Assembly (NCBI GenBank): GCA_965228695.1 | Contig: CBDDIB010000002.1 | Coordinates: 2,294,001-2,358,000, forward strand | Direction: 5' to 3' | DNA: 64,000 nt | Source: JAJFJD01 sp965228695 | GTDB lineage: Bacteria; Pseudomonadota; Alphaproteobacteria; UBA8366 | Shown: positions 25,423-33,254 of the stretch, piece after piece | Position numbering within the stretch: position 1 is the first letter of the stretch | Layout: every line of letters starts with the position of its first letter | Notes under the pieces: generated by a model | The model's database searches: none | What the model was told of the DNA's origin: nothing | The model's input: only the letters and a program-made list of their open reading frames with translations | Made by a program: the position numbers and the translations under genes

Positions 25423-26622
25423 TCAGATTACTCCGTCCCGTTCCATTGCTTCGATTTCGTCGGCACCGATGCCTAGCCAATCGCCGTAGACCTCGAGATT
25501 ATGCGCCCCGAGATCTGCGCTCGGCTCGATTGGCATAAGCGGCGAGGCATGGAACCGCAAGGGGCTGTTCTGCAGGGCGATGCGGCCGAGCTCTGGATGA
25601 TCCATCCACTTCAGCATGCCGCGTTCGTGCAGATGCTCGTCATTGACCACCTCGTCGAGACCCCGCACCGGGGCACAGGGAAAGCCGTGCTTGCGGGAGA
25701 TATCGAGCACGTCGTCCTTGTCGAGCGTCTGAGTCCAGCCGCTGACTAGTTCGTTGACTTCTTCCAGGATCAAGGCGCGGTCGTGGTTGGTCGCGTAGCG
25801 CGGGTCGTCCTTTATGTCCTCGCGACCCATTGCGTGCAGCAGATTATGAAAATGGCCGTCATTGGTGCAATTGATCGCGGCGTAGCCGTCGCGCGTGGGG
25901 TACACGTTGTACGGCGATATCGATAGGCCGCCGTGTTGATTGCCGGTGCGCGGCGGCTCCTTCTGGCCCATGCTGTAATACATCCCGAGATTGGAGGCGA
26001 GCGAGGCGAGAATCGCTTCCTGCATTGAGACCTCGACCATGCGGCCCCTGCCGGTCCGTTCGCGTTCGACCAGCGCGGTGACGATGGCGGCGTAGAGATG
26101 CACGCCGCCCGAAAAATCGCAGACCGCGGCCCCGGCCTTCAACGGCGGGCTGTCCTCGGTCCCGGTCACGCTCATGACGCCGGATGATGCCTGCACGGTC
26201 AGGTCCATCGCCAGGTCGTCGCGGCGCGGGCCGCTGCGGCCGTATCCGCTGGAACAGCCGTAAACCAGGCGGGGATTCGCCGCGCTCAGCACGTCCCAGC
26301 CCAGGTTCATGTTGTCCATCGCGTCGGGCGCGAAATTCTCCAGTACCACATCCGCCTTCTTCACCATGTCGAGGTAGATTTCGCGGCCGCGCGGCGCTTT
26401 CAGGTTCAGCGTGACGCAGCGCTTGTTGGAGTTGAGCAGGGCGAAAGGCACGGAATGGTTCTTCGCCTTGCCGCGGTGCCGCAGATGCTCGCCCTTCAAG
26501 GGTTCGATCTTGATGACGTTCGCCCCGGCCATGGCCAGCAGGAATCCGGCATATGGACCGTTGTAGATGTGCCCCATATCGAGCACGGTCATCCCTTCCA
26601 GCGGATAGGCGCGCTGTTCCAT
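25423..26622 (-). CDS. CaiB/BaiF (class III) CoA-transferase
   Basis: ATG 26622 after AAGGAACTAAACCCC gives 399 residues; the frame is open further upstream, but alignment to the family begins at MEQRAYPLEGMTVLDMGHIY. Family motifs are GANVIKIEP, NKRCVTLNLKAPRGR, and the catalytic Asp in DDLAMDLTVQASSGVMSVTG (about 150-169). It transfers CoA between carboxylic acids, activating a substrate for the acyl-CoA dehydrogenase encoded 5 bp upstream. Order: dehydrogenase, CoA-transferase, dioxygenase. Confidence 0.9.
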   Translation of the reverse strand: MEQRAYPLEGMTVLDMGHIYNGPYAGFLLAMAGANVIKIEPLKGEHLRHRGKAKNHSVPFALLNSNKRCVTLNLKAPRGREIYLDMVKKADVVLENFAPDAMDNMNLGWDVLSAANPRLVYGCSSGYGRSGPRRDDLAMDLTVQASSGVMSVTGTEDSPPLKAGAAVCDFSGGVHLYAAIVTALVERERTGRGRMVEVSMQEAILASLASNLGMYYSMGQKEPPRTGNQHGGLSISPYNVYPTRDGYAAINCTNDGHFHNLLHAMGREDIKDDPRYATNHDRALILEEVNELVSGWTQTLDKDDVLDISRKHGFPCAPVRGLDEVVNDEHLHERGMLKWMDHPELGRIALQNSPLRFHASPLMPIEPSADLGAHNLEVYGDWLGIGADEIEAMERDGVI

Positions 26623-26627
26623 GGGGT

Positions 26628-27815
26628 TTAGTTCCTTCCTCTTTTTTGGTGCAGCAAATCCCGGGCGATCACCATCCGATGGACTTCCGACGGGCCTTCG
26701 CCGATGCGCTTGATGCGAAGTTCGCGGTACCACCGCTCCAGCGGCAGTTCGTTGGAGACGCCGAGGCTGCCGAAGATCTGCACGCAGCGATCGATCACCC
26801 GGCCGGCGGTCTCCGTCGAATACAATTTGGCGATCGAGGCGTCGACCTTGATGTCATGCCCGAGCTCGCCGCGCCAGGCTGCTTGATAGGTTAAAAGCCG
26901 GGCGGCGCGCAACTCGACCTCGGAATCCGCGATCATCCATTGGATGGCTTGTTTGTCCGCGAGCGGACTGCGGAAAGTCTCGCGCTGTTTGGCCCAGTCG
27001 ATGGCCATGTCGAGGGCGGCCTGGGCGATGCCGATGACACCGGCGGCGTAGGGCAGGCGGCCCTGCACGAGCCAATGCTCGGCGAGGGCAAACCCTTGGC
27101 CTTCTTCCCCGATGCGGTTCTCGACCGGGATTTCGTAGTCCTCGAACACCAACTCGTACGGCGAGTAGGCGCGGATGACCGGGATCGGCCGGGCGTCGTA
27201 TCCCGGCTTGTCGGTTTCCACAACGAAGCAGGTGATTCCGTCACGCCCGTTTTCCACCTCGGTGCGGGCGTAGAGGATACCCCAACGGGCTTGTCCGGCC
27301 CCGGTGATGTACATCTTTGTGCCGTTGACGATATAGCGGTCGCCTTTGCGCACCGCCCGCGTCCGGATCGACCGTCGCGGGTCCGAACCGCCGCCGGCTT
27401 CGGTGATGGCGGTGAACGGTTTCTCGCCGGTTTCGATGGCGGGAAGGGCAAACCGCTCGATCTGGTCCTGCGTTCCCTTGAAGATCACGTTGGGCGGGTC
27501 CGACCCGAAGGCGCCGCAGGCGGGTACGTAGGCGCCCATCCGGCATTTCGCGGCTTCCTCGCTGACCACGATCTGGCCCATCAGATCAAGGCCGGCGCCG
27601 CCGTATTCGCTGGGCGTCCGAATACACCACAGCCCAAGGTCACGCGCCTTCTTCTGCAACGGTTCCAGCAGATCTGGCGGCAGTTCGAACGAATCATGGG
27701 GGACCTGATCCTCGACCGGCAGCACGTCGTTCGCCATGAATCGACGGACCGTGTCCTGCAGCATGGTCAGTTCTTCGGACAGCTCCCAACTGTCGGTATT
27801 CGTCATCCGGTTCAT
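26628..27815 (-). CDS. Acyl-CoA dehydrogenase
   Basis: A 395-residue flavoenzyme (ATG 27815 or ATG 27806). The family segments are TEAGGGSDPRRSIRTRAVRK (about 138-157), the FAD and substrate-binding middle domain, and a C-terminal helical domain with RCVQIFGSLGVSNELPLERW and RIGEGPSEVHRMVIARDLL. In many members the catalytic Glu lies in the YGGxGY(S/T)xE loop or near EG; here SLGVSNELPLERW and GEGPSEV are the candidates. It is the first gene of a three-gene operon with the CoA-transferase and a TauD-like dioxygenase. The acyl substrate is unknown. Confidence 0.9.
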   Translation of the reverse strand: MNRMTNTDSWELSEELTMLQDTVRRFMANDVLPVEDQVPHDSFELPPDLLEPLQKKARDLGLWCIRTPSEYGGAGLDLMGQIVVSEEAAKCRMGAYVPACGAFGSDPPNVIFKGTQDQIERFALPAIETGEKPFTAITEAGGGSDPRRSIRTRAVRKGDRYIVNGTKMYITGAGQARWGILYARTEVENGRDGITCFVVETDKPGYDARPIPVIRAYSPYELVFEDYEIPVENRIGEEGQGFALAEHWLVQGRLPYAAGVIGIAQAALDMAIDWAKQRETFRSPLADKQAIQWMIADSEVELRAARLLTYQAAWRGELGHDIKVDASIAKLYSTETAGRVIDRCVQIFGSLGVSNELPLERWYRELRIKRIGEGPSEVHRMVIARDLLHQKRGRN

Positions 27816-27913
27816 TCTCCCGGCAGCGACAATGTTTTTTTATCGCGATTGATGGTTGGTTCGCGGGCGGGCAGGGCGTTGGCAATTATAGCAAGGATTG
27901 GAAATCGCGGCAG

Positions 27914-28570
27914 CTAGGCCTCGAACATGTGGCGCAGCTTGCGGACCGCCGCTTCAGGCGCGCCCAGGGTCGGGCGGCCGGTCCGCCGTTCCACCAGCGG
28001 CCGCGTCGGGCCCATGGAAAACTGGCCAAGCAGGATGGCGTCGCAGCTGGCCGCCGCCTCGGCGGCATCGACGACCAGCGCGTCGTGCGCCGCCCGGTCC
28101 CCGGCGTTCAACAGGGCGGTGGCATCGGGTACATGCGTTTCCGATAGGGTGATCGTCTTGCCGTCTTCGGCGGCACGGCGCTCCAACTCGGCCCGCAACA
28201 TGCGGTTGGTCCCCGGGTCGGTGGAAATCGAGGCGAAGGCGCTGCCGGCGGCCAGCGCTTCGTCGATCAATCCATCGAAGGAGGTGAGGACCGGAATGTT
28301 CAGTCCTTTCCGCCCCTCGAGCACGGCAGGGCCGAACAGCGAACCGGTGACGAGGATCGCGCTGGCGCCGCTGTCGGCGCTATAGGCTAGAAGCCGTTTC
28401 ATCCGTTCGAAGATCGGCGGCGTGAGCGACCGGTCCGGCGCCAGGTCGATATACAGCGATTCATCGTAAAGGCTAACCGGGCGTGCATCCGGCCAGATTT
28501 CGGCGAAGGCGGTTTCGACCGCGGCGATCGCGGGAATGACGGAATGGATCAGGCCGATTTTGGTTGTCAT
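27914..28570 (-). CDS. Aspartate/glutamate racemase-like family protein
   Basis: ATG 28570 gives 218 residues and the family start MTTKIGLIHSVIPAI. The first catalytic Cys position is occupied by a Gly/Ser-containing loop (ASAILVTGSLFGPAV, about 75-89). The second half has DAILLGQFSMGP in place of the usual Cys motif. Both racemase Cys therefore appear to be missing, so it may be a decarboxylase or isomerase relative or a non-catalytic member. It lies about 100 bp downstream of the acyl-CoA dehydrogenase promoter region and may belong to the same catabolic unit. Confidence 0.65.
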   Translation of the reverse strand: MTTKIGLIHSVIPAIAAVETAFAEIWPDARPVSLYDESLYIDLAPDRSLTPPIFERMKRLLAYSADSGASAILVTGSLFGPAVLEGRKGLNIPVLTSFDGLIDEALAAGSAFASISTDPGTNRMLRAELERRAAEDGKTITLSETHVPDATALLNAGDRAAHDALVVDAAEAAASCDAILLGQFSMGPTRPLVERRTGRPTLGAPEAAVRKLRHMFEA

Positions 28571-28723
28571 TGTGCGTTTCGTCCCTGTGTCGGCGGGGTT
28601 GGTTCGGCAGTGTTGCGCGGAACGGGGCGGCGGGCAAATAGGCCTCGCTTTCACCCGTTCCGCGAGATATACAGGGCGAAAGCGGCATCGAGTGACCGCA
28701 TCTCAATCAAAGGACAGAGCCTG

Positions 28724-29044
28724 ATGGCCGATCAAGTGCGTGCGTCGCATATTCTCCTCATGTATGCCGGATCCGAGCGGTCCACCGCCACCCGAACCAA
28801 AGAAGAAGCGCTGACGCAGATCAACGACCTAAAATCCCAGGTCGATGCCGGCGGGGATTTCGGCGAGCTTGCGAAAGCCAATTCTGACTGCCCGTCTTCG
28901 AACGACGGCGGCGATCTCGGCGCATTCGGCCGGGGCATGATGGTGCCTGAATTCGATGAAGCGGCCTTTGGGCTCGACGTCGGCGCCTGCAGCGGCGTGG
29001 TCGAGACCGCATTCGGGTATCACTTGATCCACCGCACCGAGTAA
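28724..29044 (+). CDS. Parvulin-type peptidylprolyl isomerase (PpiC family)
   Basis: ATG 28724 gives 106 residues, a stand-alone rotamase domain: VRASHILLMYAGS at the start, GGDFGELAKANSDCPSSNDG and GDLGAFGRGMMVPEFDEAAF, ending FGYHLIHRTE. No signal peptide is seen, so it is probably cytoplasmic like E. coli PpiC. It catalyses prolyl cis-trans isomerisation. It has its own short upstream region and no obvious operon partners. Confidence 0.92.
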   Translation: MADQVRASHILLMYAGSERSTATRTKEEALTQINDLKSQVDAGGDFGELAKANSDCPSSNDGGDLGAFGRGMMVPEFDEAAFGLDVGACSGVVETAFGYHLIHRTE

Positions 29045-29062
29045 CTGCGGCGCGGCCGATGC

Positions 29063-29353
29063 TCAGTCGGCCGAGCAGATCGTAATCTTCCTGTCGACGA
29101 TCATGTCTTTGTATTTCTCGCGGGTCTCCGCGAGGATCGGCGACTTGCCATGCACGTCGAAGGCGGCTGCGTCTTCATAACATTCGAACAGCAGGACCTT
29201 GTTGTCGCCGCGTTGCGGGATAAGCACGTCGAACTGAACGCAACCGCTTTCCGATTCCTTGGTGCGGCTGGCGTGACTGCGGATGATTTCTTCGAAGGCC
29301 TGGCGGTGTTCGGGCTTGACGTCGAATTCAACGACGAGGGCGACCTTGCTCAT
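29063..29353 (-). CDS. Antibiotic biosynthesis monooxygenase (ABM) domain protein
   Basis: A 96-residue dimeric alpha-beta barrel protein: VALVVEFDVKPEHRQAFEEI at the N-terminus, ESGCVQFDVLIPQ, and LLFECYEDAAAFDVHGKSP. This pattern is typical of putative quinol monooxygenases (YgiN-like) that act without cofactor. Start ATG 29353 has GGGAGAAAC upstream. It is convergent with the PPIase gene. The physiological substrate is unknown. Confidence 0.85.
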   Translation of the reverse strand: MSKVALVVEFDVKPEHRQAFEEIIRSHASRTKESESGCVQFDVLIPQRGDNKVLLFECYEDAAAFDVHGKSPILAETREKYKDMIVDRKITICSAD

Positions 29354-29419
29354 GATGTTTCTCCCTGATCCGTTTGTGGCGGGGAGCCTACATCGAAAGG
29401 CGGGGCCTCGGCCAGTCGG

Positions 29420-29815
29420 CTAGTGCTGTTCGTGGCCGCGCATGCCGAGCGCCCACATCAATCCCATGATGCTGCCTTTGACGCGCGGCAGGAACCACAG
29501 CGTCAGGGCCAAGCCCATGGCCGGCCAGAAGGCAACCTGCAGCCAGACGGGTGGGGCCGCCAATTTTTCGGTCGCCAGCAGCAGCGGTATCACGATGTGA
29601 CCGACGATCATGATGGTGAAATAAGGAGCGATATCGGCGGTGTAGATTTCGCCGGTTTCCTCGCCGCAGGTGCAGCAGGCGGCATTCGGTTTTAGGTAAC
29701 CCGCCAAGAGGGCCCCGTTGCCGCATTTCGGACACTTCCCGCCAAAGCCGCGCCGCATCGCGTTGACGACGAATGCGAGGCCGTAGTCGGGATTCGGTGC
29801 GGGCGGCTCCGCCAT
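29420..29815 (-). CDS. DUF983 membrane protein
   Basis: A 131-residue protein. The N-terminal half has a zinc-ribbon-like CPKCGNGALL (about 26-35) and a second pair CCTCG (about 47-51). Two hydrophobic helices follow (about 62-82 and 88-110). This layout is DUF983, common in Alphaproteobacteria and often near cytochrome oxidase genes, though none is seen here. The function is unknown. Confidence 0.88.
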   Translation of the reverse strand: MAEPPAPNPDYGLAFVVNAMRRGFGGKCPKCGNGALLAGYLKPNAACCTCGEETGEIYTADIAPYFTIMIVGHIVIPLLLATEKLAAPPVWLQVAFWPAMGLALTLWFLPRVKGSIMGLMWALGMRGHEQH

Positions 29816-29875
29816 ATTCGTTGCTCCTTGGTGGCCTCGGTCGCCGGGTGGAAGCCGGTTGGCCGGGGTCTGTCA

Positions 29876-30694
29876 TTATGGCCGGGAGGGCGATCGTCCG
29901 GTTTCGCGAAACCCCGAGAAAACAAGGCTTGCGAGGAAAAGAACGAAGGCGGCAACCACGACCGACGGTCCCGTTGGCGTATCCCACCGCAGCGAGCCGA
30001 TCAACCCCAATACGACCGACAGCGCGCCTATGCCGCAGGCAAGGATCGCCATGCCTTCCGGTGTTCGCGCAAAGCGCCGGGCGGTCGCCGCCGGGATGAT
30101 GAGCATCGAGGTGATTAACAATATGCCCATGATCTTCATCGATATGGCGATGACGACGGCCAGCAGCAAGGTGAAGACCAATCGGGTGCGCAGCGCGGAG
30201 ACCCCCTCGGCGCGCGCCAACTCCTCGTGCACCGTGACCGCCAGCAGGTCGCGCCACAGCAGCATCAGGACTATCAACGCGACCAAGCCGCCGCCGTAGA
30301 TGACGACCAGGTCCTGCGGCGTCACCGCCAGGATGTCACCGAACAAATAGCCCATAAGATCGACGCGGATCGTCTCCATCAGACTGATCGCGATCAGGCC
30401 GATCGACAGCGAGGTATGCGATACGATCCCCAGCAGGGTATCCGTGGCGATCCGTTGCTGTTGCTGCAACGCGACAATGCTGAGCGCGAAGAAGATACAG
30501 GTCATCGCGATGCCGAGCGTCAGATTGACCGACAGCAGGAATCCCAACGCGACGCCCAGCAAGGCCGAATGGGCGACCGAATCGCCGAAATATGCCATCC
30601 GCCGCCAGACCACGAAGCAGCCAAGCGGCCCGGTGACCATCGCCAGTCCGATGCCGCCGAGCAGGCCGAGGATCAGAAAATCATCGAAGATCAT
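29876..30694 (-). CDS. znuB: Zinc ABC transporter permease ZnuB
   Basis: A 272-residue ABC-3 family permease with about seven to eight membrane helices and the conserved coupling region GDSVAHSALLGVALGFLL (about 33-50). The start overlaps the znuC stop by 4 bp (ATGA). With ZnuC and ZnuA it forms the high-affinity zinc importer of the inner membrane. Adjacent Zur and the Zur-box palindromes support zinc over manganese. Confidence 0.93.
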   Translation of the reverse strand: MIFDDFLILGLLGGIGLAMVTGPLGCFVVWRRMAYFGDSVAHSALLGVALGFLLSVNLTLGIAMTCIFFALSIVALQQQQRIATDTLLGIVSHTSLSIGLIAISLMETIRVDLMGYLFGDILAVTPQDLVVIYGGGLVALIVLMLLWRDLLAVTVHEELARAEGVSALRTRLVFTLLLAVVIAISMKIMGILLITSMLIIPAATARRFARTPEGMAILACGIGALSVVLGLIGSLRWDTPTGPSVVVAAFVLFLASLVFSGFRETGRSPSRP

Positions 30695-31524
30695 GTTTTG
30701 CGCCCGGCGTCCGTCTCGCGATGCGGTGGATGGTCACGATCATGATGATCGTGATCGTGATGGTGATGTCCCACCACGCCGCCGGAGAGGTCGTGTTCGT
30801 GATCGTGTTCATGGGTGTAGACCGCGAGCGTTTCCGCCGCCCTCGGCCCGAATATCTGCATGTATGCGGGATGCCGGCTCACGGTTTCGGGGCGTCCTTC
30901 GCAGCACACGTGACCGTTGAGGCAGATCACCCGGTCGGTCGCGGCCATCACGAGATGCAGATCGTGGGAAATGGTCAGCACGCCGCAGCCGCGCTCGTCG
31001 CGGATCCGGCTGATCAGCTCGAATAGCGAGATCTGCCCGTTGAAGTCCACGTTCGCCGTCGGCTCGTCGAGGACGAGCAGGTCGGGATTTCGGAGCAGGG
31101 CCCGCGCGATCAGGACCCGCTGCAACTCTCCGCCTGAAAGGTCGTGGACCGCGGCATCCATTAGGCCGGTTGCGCCGACCTCGTCTAGGGTCCGCTGCAT
31201 GGCGGCCGTGGAGACTTTGTTGGTCAATCCGAGCAGGCGGCGCACCGGCAACGGCAGGACGCCGTCGACCGGCAGGCGTTGCGGGACGTAGCCGATTTGA
31301 AGGTCCGGCCGGCGGACGATGGAACCGTCGTCGGGCTGAACCACGCCGAGGAGTATGCGGGCCAGCGTCGATTTGCCGGAGCCGTTCGGCCCGATAAGTG
31401 CCACGATCTCGCCGGGATGGACGGATAGCGTGATATTGCTCAATACTTGCCGGCGGCCGAAGGACATTGCGATGTCCGAAGCCGAAATCAGCGGCGATTG
31501 ATCAAGCATCGTCATGGCCGCCAT
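30691..31524 (-). CDS. znuC: Zinc ABC transporter ATPase ZnuC with His-rich tail
   Basis: A 277-residue ATPase: Walker A GPNGSGKST (about 43-51), signature LSGGELQRVLIARALL and Walker B LLVLDEPTANVD. The last 45 residues are packed with His and Asp (HEHDHEHD, GHHHHDHDHHDRDHPPH), a probable zinc-buffering tail typical of some alphaproteobacterial ZnuC proteins. The first 23 bp overlap the end of zur, so zur, znuC and znuB are one operon. Met4 or Met6 are alternative starts. Confidence 0.93.
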   Translation of the reverse strand: MAAMTMLDQSPLISASDIAMSFGRRQVLSNITLSVHPGEIVALIGPNGSGKSTLARILLGVVQPDDGSIVRRPDLQIGYVPQRLPVDGVLPLPVRRLLGLTNKVSTAAMQRTLDEVGATGLMDAAVHDLSGGELQRVLIARALLRNPDLLVLDEPTANVDFNGQISLFELISRIRDERGCGVLTISHDLHLVMAATDRVICLNGHVCCEGRPETVSRHPAYMQIFGPRAAETLAVYTHEHDHEHDLSGGVVGHHHHDHDHHDRDHPPHRETDAGRKT

Positions 31525-32017
31525 CGCCGGAATCGGTGCATTCCCGGCAAAGGCCGGTCACCTCGACTACCGGTGTCTCGACCGAAAACCCGGTGGTTGC
31601 CGCCGTTTCCTTGATCGCCGCCACGATACCGGCGTCGGACAATTCCCCGACCACGCCGCAGGTCCGGCAAATCAGGAACTGCCCGCGATGCGCCTCTTCA
31701 GGATGGTCGCAGCCGATATAGGCGTTCTGGCTGGTAAGCCGGTGGACGAGTTGGTTCTCCATGAGAAAATCGAGGGTCCGGTAGACCGTCATCGGCGCGG
31801 CGCGGCGGCCCCGTTCCTTCAATAGGTCAAGAATGTCGTACGCGCCGATCGGCCGATGGCTCTGCCAAATGATCTCCAACACGCTGCGGCGCAGGTCGGT
31901 CCACCGTAGCCCATTCTTTTTACATATTTTTTCTGCTCGATCGAACGCCTCCTCGATGCATTGGTCATGGTCATGGCCGTGATCGGGGAAGGGTTCTTGG
32001 TTTGCTTTGCTGGGCAT
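31502..32017 (-). CDS. zur: Zinc uptake regulator Zur (Fur family)
   Basis: A 171-residue Fur-family repressor. The winged helix covers about residues 25-95 (RWTDLRRSVLEIIWQSHRPI...RAAPMTVYRTLDFLMENQLV). The dimerisation domain has the structural zinc Cys motifs (FLICRTCG and LCREC) and a GCDHPEEAHRGQ sensor region. With zinc bound it should repress zur-znuCB and the divergent znuA through the palindromes at 32092-32128. The His-rich HDHDQC segment near the N-terminus (about 14-20) is notable. Confidence 0.92.
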   Translation of the reverse strand: MPSKANQEPFPDHGHDHDQCIEEAFDRAEKICKKNGLRWTDLRRSVLEIIWQSHRPIGAYDILDLLKERGRRAAPMTVYRTLDFLMENQLVHRLTSQNAYIGCDHPEEAHRGQFLICRTCGVVGELSDAGIVAAIKETAATTGFSVETPVVEVTGLCRECTDSGDGGHDDA

Positions 32018-32091
32018 AACAGAAGCCTTTGCGCCGTTCGACCGTACTGGTCAAACGACATCACTTAGAGGATTCCTGCACGAAATTGCAA

Positions 32092-32106
32092 TGATATCTT
32101 ATATCA
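32092..32106. promoter_or_regulatory. Zur box 1 (zur/znuA divergent region)
   Basis: TGATAT-CTT-ATATCA, a perfect 15-bp palindrome in the intergenic region between zur and znuA. It resembles the second palindrome 8 bp away and the Zur consensus built around TGTTATA-TATAACA. The 22-bp centre-to-centre spacing puts the two sites on similar helix faces. Confidence 0.65.
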
Positions 32107-32113
32107 CTTGAAT

Positions 32114-32128
32114 TGTTATATTATAACA
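32114..32128. promoter_or_regulatory. Zur box 2 (zur/znuA divergent region)
   Basis: TGTTATA-T-TATAACA, a perfect 15-bp palindrome that matches the Zur-box core known for Alphaproteobacteria. It lies 54-68 bp upstream of the znuA ATG and about 100 bp from the zur start, so one bound Zur dimer can cover both promoters. Confidence 0.85.
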
Positions 32129-32181
32129 TATTAAAACACATTTTAAGAACGGAACTCATAATCTTCTTTCAAAGGGGCATC

Positions 32182-33183
32182 ATGGTGATTCGAAAATTCG
32201 TGTGGTTTGTCGCCCTCTCTGTCTTGACGGTAACCCCGGCAATCGCTGACAAGGCGCCAAAGGTCGTTGCCAGCATCAACCCCATCCACTCTTTGGTCGC
32301 CGGCGTCATGGAAGGGATCGGTAAACCGACCTTGCTGATCCAAGGCAGCGCGTCGCCCCATACGGCCGCCCTGCGGCCGTCCGAAGCACGGGCCTTGCGT
32401 CAGGCCGATTTGATTTTTTGGGTCGGCGACGACTTGGAAACCTTCTTGCCGAAAGCGCTAAAGGCACGCAGCAAGAAGGGCGCGATGAGGTTATCGACGG
32501 TCGAGGGCGTCCGGCTGTTCAAAGTCCGGGCAGGCGGCGCTTGGGAGGGGCATGACGACGCGCACGAAGACCGCCACGATCACGGGAAAAAACACAAACA
32601 CGACCACGCCGAAAAAAAGCATCATGGTCACGGGAAAATGGATCACGACGACCACGCTGGCGCGTACGATCTGCATCTTTGGCTTGATCCCGCCAACGCC
32701 GAGGCCATGGTTCGTGCGATTGCAGCAGCGCTTGTAAAGGCCGATGCCGCCAACGCGGCGCGGTATCGTTCCAATGCCCAAAGCGTTTTGGCGCGGCTCG
32801 ATGCCTTGAATGCCGAATTGCGGAAAAGATTGGCCCCCGTGCGCAAGAAGCCCTTTGTCGTGTTCCACGACGCCTATCAGTATCTCGAACGGCGGTACGG
32901 TCTGAACGCGGTCGGATCGGTTACGCTCAGCCCGGAGGTCCGGCCGGGCGCGAAGCGCCTGCACGAAATTCGTTCCAAGCTCGTTCGCAGCAGGGTGGCC
33001 TGCGTCTTCAGCGAGCCGCAGTTCGACACCAAGCTGGTCGAAACGGTCGTACGGGGAACCGAGGCACGAACCGGTGTGCTCGATCCGGTTGGGGTCGATC
33101 TGCGGCAAGGCCCGCTTGCGTATGAGAATCTGATGCGAAACTTGGCGAGCAGCATGATTGCCTGCCTCAAAGCACCGTCATAG
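32182..33183 (+). CDS. znuA: Zinc ABC transporter periplasmic binding protein ZnuA
   Basis: ATG 32182 after AAAGGGGCATC gives 333 residues with a signal peptide (about 1-22). Zinc ligands expected for ZnuA are visible: H60 (GSASPHTAAL), H165 (DLHLWLD) and later His/Glu or Asp in FVVFHDAYQYLERRYG. A His/Asp/Lys-rich loop at about 124-158 is characteristic of zinc-specific ZnuA and absent from manganese binders. It is transcribed divergently from zur-znuCB and followed by the barrel protein gene. Confidence 0.94.
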   Translation: MVIRKFVWFVALSVLTVTPAIADKAPKVVASINPIHSLVAGVMEGIGKPTLLIQGSASPHTAALRPSEARALRQADLIFWVGDDLETFLPKALKARSKKGAMRLSTVEGVRLFKVRAGGAWEGHDDAHEDRHDHGKKHKHDHAEKKHHGHGKMDHDDHAGAYDLHLWLDPANAEAMVRAIAAALVKADAANAARYRSNAQSVLARLDALNAELRKRLAPVRKKPFVVFHDAYQYLERRYGLNAVGSVTLSPEVRPGAKRLHEIRSKLVRSRVACVFSEPQFDTKLVETVVRGTEARTGVLDPVGVDLRQGPLAYENLMRNLASSMIACLKAPS

Positions 33184-33225
33184 GGGCCGTCGAGCCCACG
33201 GGAAACCTGAATTTTCGACAACAAA

Positions 33226-33240
33226 TGTAACAATATAACG
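33226..33240. promoter_or_regulatory. Zur-like box upstream of the barrel protein gene
   Basis: TGTAACAATATAACG; its complement matches the palindrome at 32114-32128 in 12 of 15 positions. It lies 15-29 bp before the barrel-gene ATG, downstream of the znuA stop. It would give the barrel gene its own zinc control. Confidence 0.45.
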
Positions 33241-33254
33241 TAACGGATTCTAAT

